Below, piece by piece: positions 26,900 through 35,499 of a stretch of DNA of 60,288 nt. The stretch comes from Actinacidiphila paucisporea (GTDB lineage Bacteria; Actinomycetota; Actinomycetes; Streptomycetales; Streptomycetaceae). Within the stretch, counting starts at the first letter, position 1, and each line of letters starts with the position of its first letter. The position numbers and the translations under genes are program-made. The stretch is from NCBI RefSeq assembly GCF_900142575.1, contig NZ_FRBI01000013.1:162589-222876 (forward strand), written 5' to 3'. The notes under the pieces are model-generated. The model had not been told where the DNA came from. It did not search any database and was given only the letters and a program-made list of their open reading frames with translations.

Positions 26900-27892
26900 G
26901 TGGAGCGCAGGGCGGTCGGCGCGGCAGCACTGGCAGTGGGGGCGATCGGGCTCGGCTGCATGCCCATGAGCTGGGGTTACGGCGCCTCCCGGCAGGACGG
27001 CGAGGAGTCGCTGCGAGCCGTGCACAGCGCCCTGGACCACGGCACCACGCTGCTGGACACCGCTGACATGTACGGCCCCTTCACCAACGAGCTGCTGCTC
27101 GGGCGGGTGCTGCGGGAACGGCGGCGGGACGCCTTCATAGCCACCAAGTGCGGGCTGCTCGCCGGCGAGCAGCACATCGTGGCCGACGGACGCCCCGCCT
27201 ACGTCAAACGCGCCTGCGACGCGTCGCTGCGGCGCCTGCAGACCGACCGGATCGACCTCTACCAGCTGCACCGGGTCGACCCGGAAGTCCCCGTCGAGGA
27301 GACCTGGGGCGCGATGGCCGAGCTCGTCACCGCCGGGAAGGTACGGGCGCTCGGCCTGTGCGCGGTCGGCGCCCGCGGGCACCGCCGCACCGGCGCCGCA
27401 CTCCACGACGAGACGCTGCGCCAACTCGCACGCGCCCAGCAGGTCTTCCCGGTCAGCTCCGTCCAGGCCGAGCTGTCCGTGTGGGCGCCGGAGGCGCTGG
27501 ACGAGCTGCTGCCGTGGTGCACCGCGCACGGCGTCGGCTTCCTCGCCGCGATGCCGCTGGGCAACGGCTTCCTCACCGGGACGCTCACGCCCGGTGAGGG
27601 CTTCGAGCCGGACGATCTGCGGGCCAGGCATCCGCGCTTCACCGCGGACATGATGGCGGCGAACCAGCCCGTCGTCGCCGGTCTGCGCCGGGTGGCCCGC
27701 CGCCATGGCGCGACCCCTGCGCAGGTCGCCCTCGCCTGGGCTCTCGCCCAGGGGCCCACCGTCGTGCCCATACCCGGCACCCGCTCGGCGCGGTGGCCGC
27801 CCGAGAACGCCCACGCGTCAGGGCTGGCCCTGACCACGGCCGACCTCGCCGAGATCGCCACCCTCCCGCCGGCGCGGGGCTCCTGGGACTAG
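26900..27892 (+). CDS. Aldo/keto reductase
   Basis: A 330-residue NADPH-dependent (alpha/beta)8 oxidoreductase. The catalytic tetrad is visible: Asp and Tyr in LLDTADMYGP, Lys in IATKCGL, His in LYQLHRVD. The C-terminal cofactor region has VALAWALAQGPTVVPIPGTR. GTG 26900 is preferred to an in-frame TTG at 26873 because GGAGG lies eight bases before it. The substrate is unknown. It is divergent from the hydroxyacid dehydrogenase. A 31-bp inverted repeat follows its stop. Confidence 0.93.
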   Translation: MERRAVGAAALAVGAIGLGCMPMSWGYGASRQDGEESLRAVHSALDHGTTLLDTADMYGPFTNELLLGRVLRERRRDAFIATKCGLLAGEQHIVADGRPAYVKRACDASLRRLQTDRIDLYQLHRVDPEVPVEETWGAMAELVTAGKVRALGLCAVGARGHRRTGAALHDETLRQLARAQQVFPVSSVQAELSVWAPEALDELLPWCTAHGVGFLAAMPLGNGFLTGTLTPGEGFEPDDLRARHPRFTADMMAANQPVVAGLRRVARRHGATPAQVALAWALAQGPTVVPIPGTRSARWPPENAHASGLALTTADLAEIATLPPARGSWD

Positions 27893-27928
27893 CCGCGCCC
27901 GTACCCGGGGCCGGGGACCTTGGAGATT

Positions 27929-28002
27929 GCCCCTTGCGGTGCGTTGCTTTTTCCCCGCCACCGGCCACCGCGGCGGGGAAAAAGCAACGCACCGCAAGGG
28001 GC
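27929..28002. repeat. Perfect 31-bp inverted repeat
   Basis: Arms 27929-27959 and 27972-28002 are perfectly complementary, with a 12-nt loop, and each includes a T5/A5 run (GCTTTTTCCCC). This begins 37 bases after the aldo/keto reductase stop and is followed near 28010-28036 by a GGGGAACTGCGAGAC-type streptomycete repeat block. It would fold into a very stable stem and probably terminates transcription. The rest of 27893-28120 shows no coding signal. Confidence 0.8.
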
Positions 28003-28120
28003 GCCACCCCAGGGGTTCGGGGAACTGCGAGACTGGGGCCCACTCGGCGCGGCCGGGGAGTCCGTAACGGCACCCTGCAGGGGATCAGCTGGGGCGGTGA
28101 CGACGTCGGGAGGTCGGACG

Positions 28121-29344
28121 GTGGGTTCAGGGGTGTCGGGCAGGGCCCGTGGCGCGGCCCGTCGCGCGGTCGGCGGCGCGGCCGCCGTCGCGGTCGCCGC
28201 CGTGCTGGTCGGCGGCTGCAGCGACGGCAAACCGCTGGGATCGAAGCCGTCCACGACGGCACCGCGCACGTCGGGCGCCTCGGCGGCGCAACCCCGGTCC
28301 AGCGCGTCCGCCACGCCCACGCCGACACCGACACCGGCGCCCGCCAAGGGCACCGCGAAGGTCACCGGCACCCTCGCGACCGGGCTGGCGTCGCCCTGGG
28401 GCGTGGTGCAGCTCGCGGACGGGACGCTGCTCGTGGCCTCCCGGGACACCGGGAAGATCACCCGGGTCGACCCGGCCAAGAAGACGTCGACCCTCGTCGG
28501 CACGGTCCCCGGTGTGGCCCACACGCAGGGCGGCGAGGCCGGCCTGCTCGGTCTGGCCCTCTCCCCGGACTTCGGCACCGACCACCTGCTCTACGCGTAT
28601 TTCAGCACCGACTCCGACAACCGCATCGCCCGGATGGCCTTCGATCCGACGCGGTCCCCCGGCGACCAGCTCGGGGCGCCGGACACGGTCCTGCGGGGCA
28701 TCCCGACGGGTTCGATCCACAACGGCGGGCGGATCGCCTTCGGCCCCGACGGCATGCTCTACGCAGGGACCGGCGAGACGGGTCAGCGCGGGCTCGCCCA
28801 GGACATGTCGTCGCTGGGCGGCAAGATCCTGCGGATGACGCCCGACGGGCAGGTGCCCAAGGACAACCCGGTCTCCGGGTCCCTGGTCTACTCCCCCGGC
28901 CACCGCAATGTGCAGGGCCTCGCCTGGGACCCGCAGGGGCGGCTGTGGGCCTCGGAATTCGGCCAGGACACCTGGGACGAGCTGAACCTCATCGAGCCGG
29001 GCAAGAACTACGGCTGGCCGGTGGTGGAGGGCATCGCGCACCGCGCGGGCTATGTCGACCCGGTCGCCCAGTGGCACACCGACGACGCCTCACCCAGCGG
29101 TATCGCCTACGCGGCGGGCTCCATCTGGATGGCCTCGCTCAAGGGCCAGCGCCTCTGGCGTATCCCGCTGGACGGCACCAAGGCGGCCGCGGCGCCGCAG
29201 GCGTTCTTCACGGACACCTACGGACGGCTCAGGACCGTGGTCGCGGTCGACGACCACACGATCCTGGTCAGCACCAGCAACACGGACGGGCGCGGTACGC
29301 CCAAGCCCGGCGACGACCGCATCCTCCGGCTCACCGTGAGCTGA
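28121..29344 (+). CDS. PQQ-dependent sugar dehydrogenase-type lipoprotein
   Basis: A 407-residue protein. The N terminus is a twin-arginine-rich lipoprotein signal (ARRAVGGAAAVAVAAVLVGG, then Cys in the lipobox LVGGC), followed by a Thr/Pro/Ala linker. From about residue 85 comes a six-bladed beta-propeller of the glucose/sorbosone dehydrogenase family: LLVASRDTGKITRVD, GGEAGLLGLALSPDFGTDHL, HNGGRIAFGPDGMLYAGTGE, SPGHRNVQGLAWDPQG and ELNLIEPGKNYGWPVVEG. The likely role is extracellular oxidation of a sugar; whether PQQ is used is unknown. GTG 28121 has GGGAGG seven bases upstream. It is convergent with the LuxR regulator gene. Confidence 0.9.
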   Translation: MGSGVSGRARGAARRAVGGAAAVAVAAVLVGGCSDGKPLGSKPSTTAPRTSGASAAQPRSSASATPTPTPTPAPAKGTAKVTGTLATGLASPWGVVQLADGTLLVASRDTGKITRVDPAKKTSTLVGTVPGVAHTQGGEAGLLGLALSPDFGTDHLLYAYFSTDSDNRIARMAFDPTRSPGDQLGAPDTVLRGIPTGSIHNGGRIAFGPDGMLYAGTGETGQRGLAQDMSSLGGKILRMTPDGQVPKDNPVSGSLVYSPGHRNVQGLAWDPQGRLWASEFGQDTWDELNLIEPGKNYGWPVVEGIAHRAGYVDPVAQWHTDDASPSGIAYAAGSIWMASLKGQRLWRIPLDGTKAAAAPQAFFTDTYGRLRTVVAVDDHTILVSTSNTDGRGTPKPGDDRILRLTVS

Positions 29345-29425
29345 CTCGGCGCGCGATGCGCGAGCCACCCGCCGGGGGGAAGGTCCGGGGGCGGCTCGCA
29401 GGCACCGGGGCGGCGGGAAGAGGGC

Positions 29426-32400
29426 TCAGGTCGCGGCCGCGAAGAGGTGGAGGCGGTGGGCCAGGGCGGCCGCCTCGCCGCGGGTGGAGACGGTGAGTTT
29501 GGCCAGGATGTTGGACACGTGCACGCTCGCCGTCTTGGGCGAGATGAACAGCTCCTCCGCGATCTGCCGGTTGGTGCGGCCGTCGGCGACCAGCCGCAGG
29601 ACGTCCCGCTCGCGGGCGGTGAGACCGAGGGAGTCCGCCGGGTCGACCGGCTCCACGGGGGCCGCCGCGGCCGCCTCCGCGGGGGCGTCGAGCGGCAGCC
29701 GGGCGCGCTGCGCCAGCGCGGCGATGTCCGCCGCGAGGGGCTTGGCCCCGATCGCCGAGGAGACGCCGTGGGCCTGGGCGAGCAGGCAGCCCGCCAAGCC
29801 GCGGGCGTCGGGGCCGCGGGCGAGGAGTGCCTCCGCGTACCTGTAGCGGATCGCGGCCAGCTCGACGGGTCGCTCCTGCTCGGCGAAGGCGGCCTCCGCG
29901 GCAGCCCACAGCTCGGGTTCGTGCCGTCCCTCCGCCCGGGCCAGCTCGGCCTCGACGAGCAGGGCGTAGGCCTCGTAGAGGGGGGTGGGGCGGGGCAGTT
30001 CGCGGGCGGCGGTCCTGATCCGGTCGAGGACCTGGCCGCGGGCGGGGTCGCCGGTGACCGGCCACGGCCCGTCGGCCTCGGCGGCGGCGCCGGCGGCGAT
30101 GAGCGGCCAGGCGTAGCGCGCGGTGCCGTTGGGGAATCCGGCGTCGATCGCGGCCAGCAGACCGCGCCGGGCCTCGTCGTAGCGCCCGTGGGCGACGGCG
30201 AGCCGGATGCCGAGGCCGCGCAGGGGGATCTGGTGCTGCGGCTGGGTGTCGTAGCGGAAGCTCTCCGCCGCGGAGGCGTGGCAATCTGCCGCGGTTTCGG
30301 TGTCGCCGACGGAGAGCGCCAGAAAGGCTCGGTACATGTCCACGCTCGCGCACAGCAGCGGCCCCTCGACGGCCCGCCGGGCGGCGGCGAGCCGGTCCGC
30401 GGACTCCTCGTAGCGCCCCAGCATGTACAGCGACTCGCCCGCGTTGGACAGCAGCCACGCCTTGGTGGCCTTGACCACCTGGTCGCCGATCAGTTCCAGG
30501 CCCTCGCCACTGACGCGTACCGCCTCCGCGGAGCGGCCCGCGCCCTCCAGCACGGACGACAGGTTGCCGTAGGTGCGCGAGACGATCAGCGGGGCGCGCT
30601 GGTCGCTGACCAGCCGACGTACCTCCTCGACCCCGGCGATGCCGCCGTCGACGTCGCCGCTGTCGGCCTGGAGCAGGCCGAGGGTGACGCGGGCGTGCAG
30701 CTCGATGTCGCGGGCGTCCGCGATCCTGGCCAGCTGGACCGCCTGCCCGGCGATGGCGATGCCCTCGGCGCCGGACTTGTGGACCATGATCCAGCCGGCG
30801 ATCATCGCCAGCACCTCGGCGTGCGTGGCGGACGGCGGCAGGCCGCGTACCAGCTCGCGGGCCCTGGCCAGCTCCTCCCAACCGTCGCCGCGGCCGAGCA
30901 CCTCCATGACCTTGGAGCGCTGCGCCCAGAACCAGGCGGCGCGCAGCGGGTCGGCGCTGCCGCTGCGCTCCATCAGCCGCAGTGCCCGCTTGGCCATGGT
31001 GTAGGCGCGCTCGCGCTCGCCGCTGAGCCGGGCGGCGACGGTCAGCTCGGCCAGCAGGTCGACCAGGTCGAGCGGGGTGCCGGGGGCGCAGTCGCAGGGC
31101 GGGTACGCCTCGGTGTAGTCGGCGGGCCGCAGGCCGGCCCGGACGGTCTCGGGGGTGTCGTCCCACAGTTCGAGTGCGCGTTCCAGCAGCTGGTACTGCT
31201 CGGCGTAGGCGTGCCGGTGCCTGGCCTCGACGGCGGCGCTCAGCACGGCGGGCAGCGCCCTGGCCGGGTCGTGCGCGGCGTACCAGTAGCTGGCCAGCCT
31301 GGCGGCCCGCTCGTCGGCGGGGACCAGGCCGGGGTCGGACTCGACGGCCTCGGCATACCGCCGGTTGATACGGCTGCGCTCGCCCGGCAGCAGGTCGTCG
31401 CCGACCGCCTCGCGGACCAGCGAGTGCCGGAAGCGGTAGCCCTCGCCGCTGTCCGTGGGCAGCAGGATGCTGGCGCCGACCGCGACACGCAGCGCCGCCA
31501 GCAGATCGTCCTCGGACAGCCCGGTGATGGCCGCGAGCAGCCGGTATTCGACGCTGTTGCCGCCCTCGGCGACGAATTTCGCCACCCGCTGGGCGTCCTC
31601 CGAGAGCGCCTCGACCCGCACCAGCAGCAGGTCGCGCAGCGAGTCGCTGAGCCCGGACGAGCATCCGCGGCGCAGGCTGCAGGCCAGCTCCTCGACGAAG
31701 AACGGGTTGCCGTCGGAGCGCGCGAAGACCTGGTCGACCACCGTGTCGTCGGGCTCGTCGGCCATCATCGACACCAGCTGGCTGCGGACCTCGGCGCGGC
31801 TGAACCGCGACAGCTCGAAGCGCTCGACCCGGCGCAGCCGGTCGGTCTCGGCGAGGAAGGGCCGCAGCGGGTGCCTGCGGTGGATGTCGTCGGCGCGGTA
31901 GGTGGCCGCGAGCAGCACGCGGCAGCGCTGGAGCGAGCGGAAGAGGTACGCGAGCAGCTCGCGGGTGGAGCGGTCGGCCCAGTGCAGGTCCTCCACGACG
32001 ACCACGATCGTACGGTCGGTGCCGAGCCGCTCCAGCAGACGGGCGGTCAGCTCGAACAGCCTGACCCTGCCGTCCTCGTCGTTCGGCTCCTTGCGTACGC
32101 CCTCGGTGCCCGCGAGTTCGGGCAGCAGCCGGGCCAGTTCGGCCTGCTGGCCGGCCGCGGCGGCGGTCAACTCGGGGCCCAGCGTGCGGTAAAGGTCCCG
32201 CAGCGCGGCGGAGACCGGTGCGAAGGGGAGGCCGTCCGCACCGATCTCCACGCAGCCACCGACGGCGGTCACCGCTCCCGCGGCGCGGGCCGCGGCCACG
32301 AACTCCTCGGTCAGCCGGGTCTTGCCGACCCCCGCCTCGCCGCCGATCAGCACCGCCTGCGACTCGCCCGCGTCCGCGGCGGCCAGCACCGAGGCAAGCC

Positions 32401-32467
32401 GTGCCAGCTCGGCGTCTCGGCCGATGAACACGGGGCTGAGCGACTGGGTCTGCACGCTTCCGAGCAT
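29426..32467 (-). CDS. Large LuxR-family regulator with AAA ATPase domain
   Basis: A 1013-residue LAL-type regulator. The N-terminal AAA domain has the P-loop IGGEAGVGKT at residues 41-50 and a Walker B-like VVVVEDLHWADRSTREL. A long helical, TPR-like middle with many Ala/Leu repeats follows. A C-terminal LuxR helix-turn-helix reads LTARERDVLRLVADGRTNRQ, then IAEELFISPKTASVHV. Such proteins usually act as ATP-dependent activators responding to a ligand bound by the middle region. ATG 32467 is chosen for GAGG six bases upstream; longer in-frame starts reach 32815 but lack ribosome sites. Its targets are unknown; the MMPL exporter upstream is a candidate. Confidence 0.9.
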   Translation of the reverse strand: MLGSVQTQSLSPVFIGRDAELARLASVLAAADAGESQAVLIGGEAGVGKTRLTEEFVAAARAAGAVTAVGGCVEIGADGLPFAPVSAALRDLYRTLGPELTAAAAGQQAELARLLPELAGTEGVRKEPNDEDGRVRLFELTARLLERLGTDRTIVVVVEDLHWADRSTRELLAYLFRSLQRCRVLLAATYRADDIHRRHPLRPFLAETDRLRRVERFELSRFSRAEVRSQLVSMMADEPDDTVVDQVFARSDGNPFFVEELACSLRRGCSSGLSDSLRDLLLVRVEALSEDAQRVAKFVAEGGNSVEYRLLAAITGLSEDDLLAALRVAVGASILLPTDSGEGYRFRHSLVREAVGDDLLPGERSRINRRYAEAVESDPGLVPADERAARLASYWYAAHDPARALPAVLSAAVEARHRHAYAEQYQLLERALELWDDTPETVRAGLRPADYTEAYPPCDCAPGTPLDLVDLLAELTVAARLSGERERAYTMAKRALRLMERSGSADPLRAAWFWAQRSKVMEVLGRGDGWEELARARELVRGLPPSATHAEVLAMIAGWIMVHKSGAEGIAIAGQAVQLARIADARDIELHARVTLGLLQADSGDVDGGIAGVEEVRRLVSDQRAPLIVSRTYGNLSSVLEGAGRSAEAVRVSGEGLELIGDQVVKATKAWLLSNAGESLYMLGRYEESADRLAAARRAVEGPLLCASVDMYRAFLALSVGDTETAADCHASAAESFRYDTQPQHQIPLRGLGIRLAVAHGRYDEARRGLLAAIDAGFPNGTARYAWPLIAAGAAAEADGPWPVTGDPARGQVLDRIRTAARELPRPTPLYEAYALLVEAELARAEGRHEPELWAAAEAAFAEQERPVELAAIRYRYAEALLARGPDARGLAGCLLAQAHGVSSAIGAKPLAADIAALAQRARLPLDAPAEAAAAAPVEPVDPADSLGLTARERDVLRLVADGRTNRQIAEELFISPKTASVHVSNILAKLTVSTRGEAAALAHRLHLFAAAT

Positions 32468-32559
32468 TTCACGCCTCGTACCGGTTGCGACACCGGTTAC
32501 TTCGCGCTCCGGACCCTGCGGGGTGGCGGCCCTGGGCGCGGCCGCCACCGCCTCGGCGG

Positions 32560-32775
32560 TCATGCCGCGCTGTGTCGGTGCAGCGCGCGGCCCCTGGTGC
32601 GGGCGGGACTCTCCGTCACCTCGCCGTCGGTGCGTACCGCCGATCTGGTGGTGGTGCGGCGGGCGGCCGCGCGCCGCTCGGCCCGCCCCGCCCTGGCCTG
32701 CTGCGCCAGCCGCCACTCGTCGGCGCTGCGCTGGAGTTCGGCCCTGCGGGCCTGGTGCAGTTCGTACCCGAACAT
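32560..32775 (-). CDS. Small basic protein of a common streptomycete type
   Basis: A 71-residue protein starting MFGYELHQARRAELQRSADE and rich in Arg and Ala, with a helical N-terminal half. ATG 32775 has AGGAG six bases upstream. Short proteins beginning with a similar YELHQAR motif are common in Streptomyces and are uncharacterised. It sits 92 bases before the LuxR regulator gene on the same strand and may be cotranscribed with it. There are no cysteines or membrane segments. Confidence 0.7.
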   Translation of the reverse strand: MFGYELHQARRAELQRSADEWRLAQQARAGRAERRAAARRTTTRSAVRTDGEVTESPARTRGRALHRHSAA

Positions 32776-32908
32776 CGTTTTCTCCTGGTGCCTCGGGGAG
32801 GTTTTTCCGATGCACTTAGCTTCGTCTCCCAGGCCCCCTCACCACATCGGGCACCTTCCCGAACTTCCCGCCGCGCGGAGCTTAGGCGGGAGCCCGCGGC
32901 GCCGCAGA

Positions 32909-32941
32909 CCGCCTTAGACCGGCCCGGTCCGCCTTAGACCG
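32909..32941. repeat. Two direct repeats with a 20-bp period
   Basis: CCGCCTTAGACCG occurs at 32909-32921 and again at 32929-32941. A related inverted half (CTTAGGCGG) lies at 32881-32889. They are in the 237-base gap between the MMPL gene end and the small ORF start, at about -134 to -166 from that ORF, and could be an operator. Confidence 0.4.
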
Positions 32942-33012
32942 CGCCGCTGAAGGGAGCACCACCTGCGGTGACTTGGCACCCGCCCACGACCGGGCCGGCG
33001 TAGGCCCCGGCT

Positions 33013-35328
33013 TCACCGGGTCTTCAACGTCTCCTGGGTGCTGCGGCCGCCCACCGGCTGGGAGCCGGACTCCGATACGGCGTGCGCGTTCGGCGTCCTG
33101 GCGGATGCGACGCCGACCTCCTGACCACCGGCCTGCCCGTCGGCCTGACCGCCGAGGGCGATCCGCAGCGGTACGGGCACGGGGCGGGCGGCGGCCGGCG
33201 CCTCGATGCTGATCTGCGGCAGGCGGCGGTCCAGCCAGCCGGGCAGCCACCAGTTGGCGTCGCCCAGGACGTGCATCAGCGCGGGCACCAGCAGCGTACG
33301 CAGCACGAAGGCGTCCAGGGCCACGGCCGCGGCCAGGCCGATGCCGAACATCGCGATCACCCGGTCGCCGCTGAGCACGAAGGCCAGGAAGACCGCGATC
33401 ATGATCACTGCGGCGGAGGTGATCACCCGGCTGGTCTCGGCGAGGCCGACCCTGACCGCCCGGCAGTTGTCGCGCGTCTCGCGCCACTCCTCGTACATCC
33501 TGCTGACCAGGAAGACCTGGTAGTCCATGGACAGCCCGAAGAGCACCGAGACCATGATCACCGGCAGGAAGGGCTCGATCGGGCCCGCTCTGCCCAGACC
33601 CAGCCATTCGCTGCCCCAGCCCCACTGGAAGATCGCCGTGACGACGCCGAAGGAGGAGGCGACCGCGGCGACGTTCATCACCGCGGCCTTGACGGGGATG
33701 CCGATCGAGCGGAAGGCGACGAGCAGCAGGATGCAGCCCAGGCCGACGACGCTGCCGACGAAGAGGGGCAGCTTGCCGATCACGACGGCGGCGAAGTCGT
33801 CGTAGCTGGCGGTGGGGCCGCCGACGTAGACCTTGAGGGCGCCGCCCTTCTCCGCGGTGGGCAGCACCTCGTGCCGCAGCCGGTCGACCAGCTTGGAGGT
33901 GTCGCGGGACTGGGGGGCGGTGGCGGGCACGACGGTGATCACACCGGTGCCGCCGGACAGCTCGACGGGGCTGACCGAGGCCACGCCAGGGGTGTCCCGC
34001 AGGACGCCGGGGAGGCGGTCGAGGGCGAGCCGTGACTGGGCGCCGTCGGTGGTGGCGACCAGGGTCAGCGGGCCGTTGGTACCGGGCCCGAAGCTGCCGG
34101 CGAGCAGGTCGTAGGCCTGCCGGGTGGTGGCCTTGGCGGGGCCGTTGCCCTGGTCCGAGGTGCCCAGGTGCAGAGTGAAGGTGGGCAGCGCCAGCACGAT
34201 CATCACCACAGCGGCCAGCGCGCCCAGCAGCTTGGGGTGCCGTTCGACGAAGGCCGACCAGCGGGCGGCGAGCCCCGCGGGCGGCTCCGGCCGCGGGCCG
34301 TGCTCGGCCAGTGCGCGGCGTTCGCGGCGGCTGAGCGCCCGCGGGCCGATCAGCGCGAGCAGGGCCGGCAGCAGCGTGATGGAGGCCGCCACGGTGAGCA
34401 GTACGGTCAGCGCGGAGGCGACCGCGACCCCGTTGAGGAAGCTCAGGTGCAGGATCAGCATGCCGAGCAGCGCCACGCAGACCGTGCCCCCGGCGAAGAC
34501 CACCGCACGCCCGGTGGTGGCCACCGCCTCCTGCGCGGCCTCGACCACGCTCAGGCCGCGTTTGAGGCCTCTACGGTGGCGGCTGACGATGAAGAGGGCG
34601 TAGTCGATGCCGACCCCGAGCCCGATCAGCATGCCCAGCATGGGGGCGAAGTCGGCGACGGTCATGGCGTGGCCGAGTAGCACGATCGCCATGTACGCCG
34701 TGCCGCAGCCGACCAGTGCGGTCGCGATGGGCAGCAGCATGGCGGCGAAGGAGCCGAAGGCGACCAGCAGGACGACCGCGGCCACTGCCACGCCGACGAT
34801 CTCGCTGAGGTGGGCGCCGGCGCTCTCGGTGCTGCCGACCGCCTGCCCGCCCAGTTCGACCTGGAGGTCGGCGCTCTGGGCCGCCTTGGCGGTGTCCACC
34901 AGGGCCTGGGCCTGCGCGACGGGGATGCTGTCGGCGTCCTGGGCGTAGCCGACGGTGGCGTAGGCGGTGTGGCCGTCGGCGCTGATCTGTGCCGCGCCCG
35001 CGGCGGCGTACGGGCTGTCGACGGAGGCGACGCCGGGCAGGTGCCGTGCCTGGTCGAGGACCTTGGCCATGGTCTGCTCGACGGCGGCTGCGCGTACTGT
35101 GCCGTGGTCGGTGTGCCAGACGATGGTCTCGGTGTCGCCCGCCTGGTCGGGGAAGGACTCCCGCAGCAGGGCGCCGGCGTGGCCCGACTCGGTGCCGGGG
35201 GCCTCGTAGTGCCGGGAATATGCCGAGCCGACGGCGCCGGCTGCCGCGGTCAGACCGACCAGAACGGCGATCCACAGGAGCACGGCGGTGATGCGGTGGT
35301 GCAGACACCACCGTGCGAGTGCGGCCAT
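33013..35328 (-). CDS. MMPL/RND-type transporter
   Basis: A 771-residue membrane protein with the duplicated MMPL architecture: one N-terminal membrane helix, a large extracytoplasmic loop, a six-helix bundle, then a second helix-loop-bundle unit. Signatures are LIGLGVGIDYALFIVSRHR in the first half and VLFGLSMDYQVFLVSRMYEE in the second, each with the Asp-Tyr pair used in proton coupling. The basic C-terminal tail (residues 720-771) is cytoplasmic and disordered. It probably exports a lipid or small molecule. Start ATG has AGGAG nine bases upstream. No dedicated TetR gene is adjacent; the LuxR regulator follows downstream. Confidence 0.93.
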   Translation of the reverse strand: MAALARWCLHHRITAVLLWIAVLVGLTAAAGAVGSAYSRHYEAPGTESGHAGALLRESFPDQAGDTETIVWHTDHGTVRAAAVEQTMAKVLDQARHLPGVASVDSPYAAAGAAQISADGHTAYATVGYAQDADSIPVAQAQALVDTAKAAQSADLQVELGGQAVGSTESAGAHLSEIVGVAVAAVVLLVAFGSFAAMLLPIATALVGCGTAYMAIVLLGHAMTVADFAPMLGMLIGLGVGIDYALFIVSRHRRGLKRGLSVVEAAQEAVATTGRAVVFAGGTVCVALLGMLILHLSFLNGVAVASALTVLLTVAASITLLPALLALIGPRALSRRERRALAEHGPRPEPPAGLAARWSAFVERHPKLLGALAAVVMIVLALPTFTLHLGTSDQGNGPAKATTRQAYDLLAGSFGPGTNGPLTLVATTDGAQSRLALDRLPGVLRDTPGVASVSPVELSGGTGVITVVPATAPQSRDTSKLVDRLRHEVLPTAEKGGALKVYVGGPTASYDDFAAVVIGKLPLFVGSVVGLGCILLLVAFRSIGIPVKAAVMNVAAVASSFGVVTAIFQWGWGSEWLGLGRAGPIEPFLPVIMVSVLFGLSMDYQVFLVSRMYEEWRETRDNCRAVRVGLAETSRVITSAAVIMIAVFLAFVLSGDRVIAMFGIGLAAAVALDAFVLRTLLVPALMHVLGDANWWLPGWLDRRLPQISIEAPAAARPVPVPLRIALGGQADGQAGGQEVGVASARTPNAHAVSESGSQPVGGRSTQETLKTR

Positions 35329-35420
35329 GGATCAGCTGCTCCTGTGTGTGCTTGACGTCCGACCTACTGTCGCAGGCGAAAATGATCCTTTGGGACTTTC
35401 GTGCCGTTCCTCACAAGAGG

Positions 35421-35466
35421 TAAAAAACAGATAAGGACGGCACCCCCGGATGGGGGTGCCGTCCTT
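35421..35466 (-). terminator. Rho-independent terminator of the gat operon
   Basis: A perfect 15-bp hairpin (35433-35447 with 35452-35466, 4-nt loop) lies 33 bases beyond the gatB stop. It is followed on the minus strand by a six-U run about 8 bases away. Confidence 0.88.
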
Positions 35467-35499
35467 GACGCGCCTGTGTAAGACGCCGGTGAAGAGCGC

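Noticed and set aside
29331..31664. 777-codon open frame overlapping the LuxR gene
   Set aside because: Arg/Pro/Gly-rich translation with no family motif. The overlapping frame has an AAA P-loop and a LuxR helix-turn-helix.
32882..33625. 247-codon frame at the end of the MMPL gene
   Set aside because: Out-of-frame shadow; the MMPL frame continues with membrane helices across most of this stretch.
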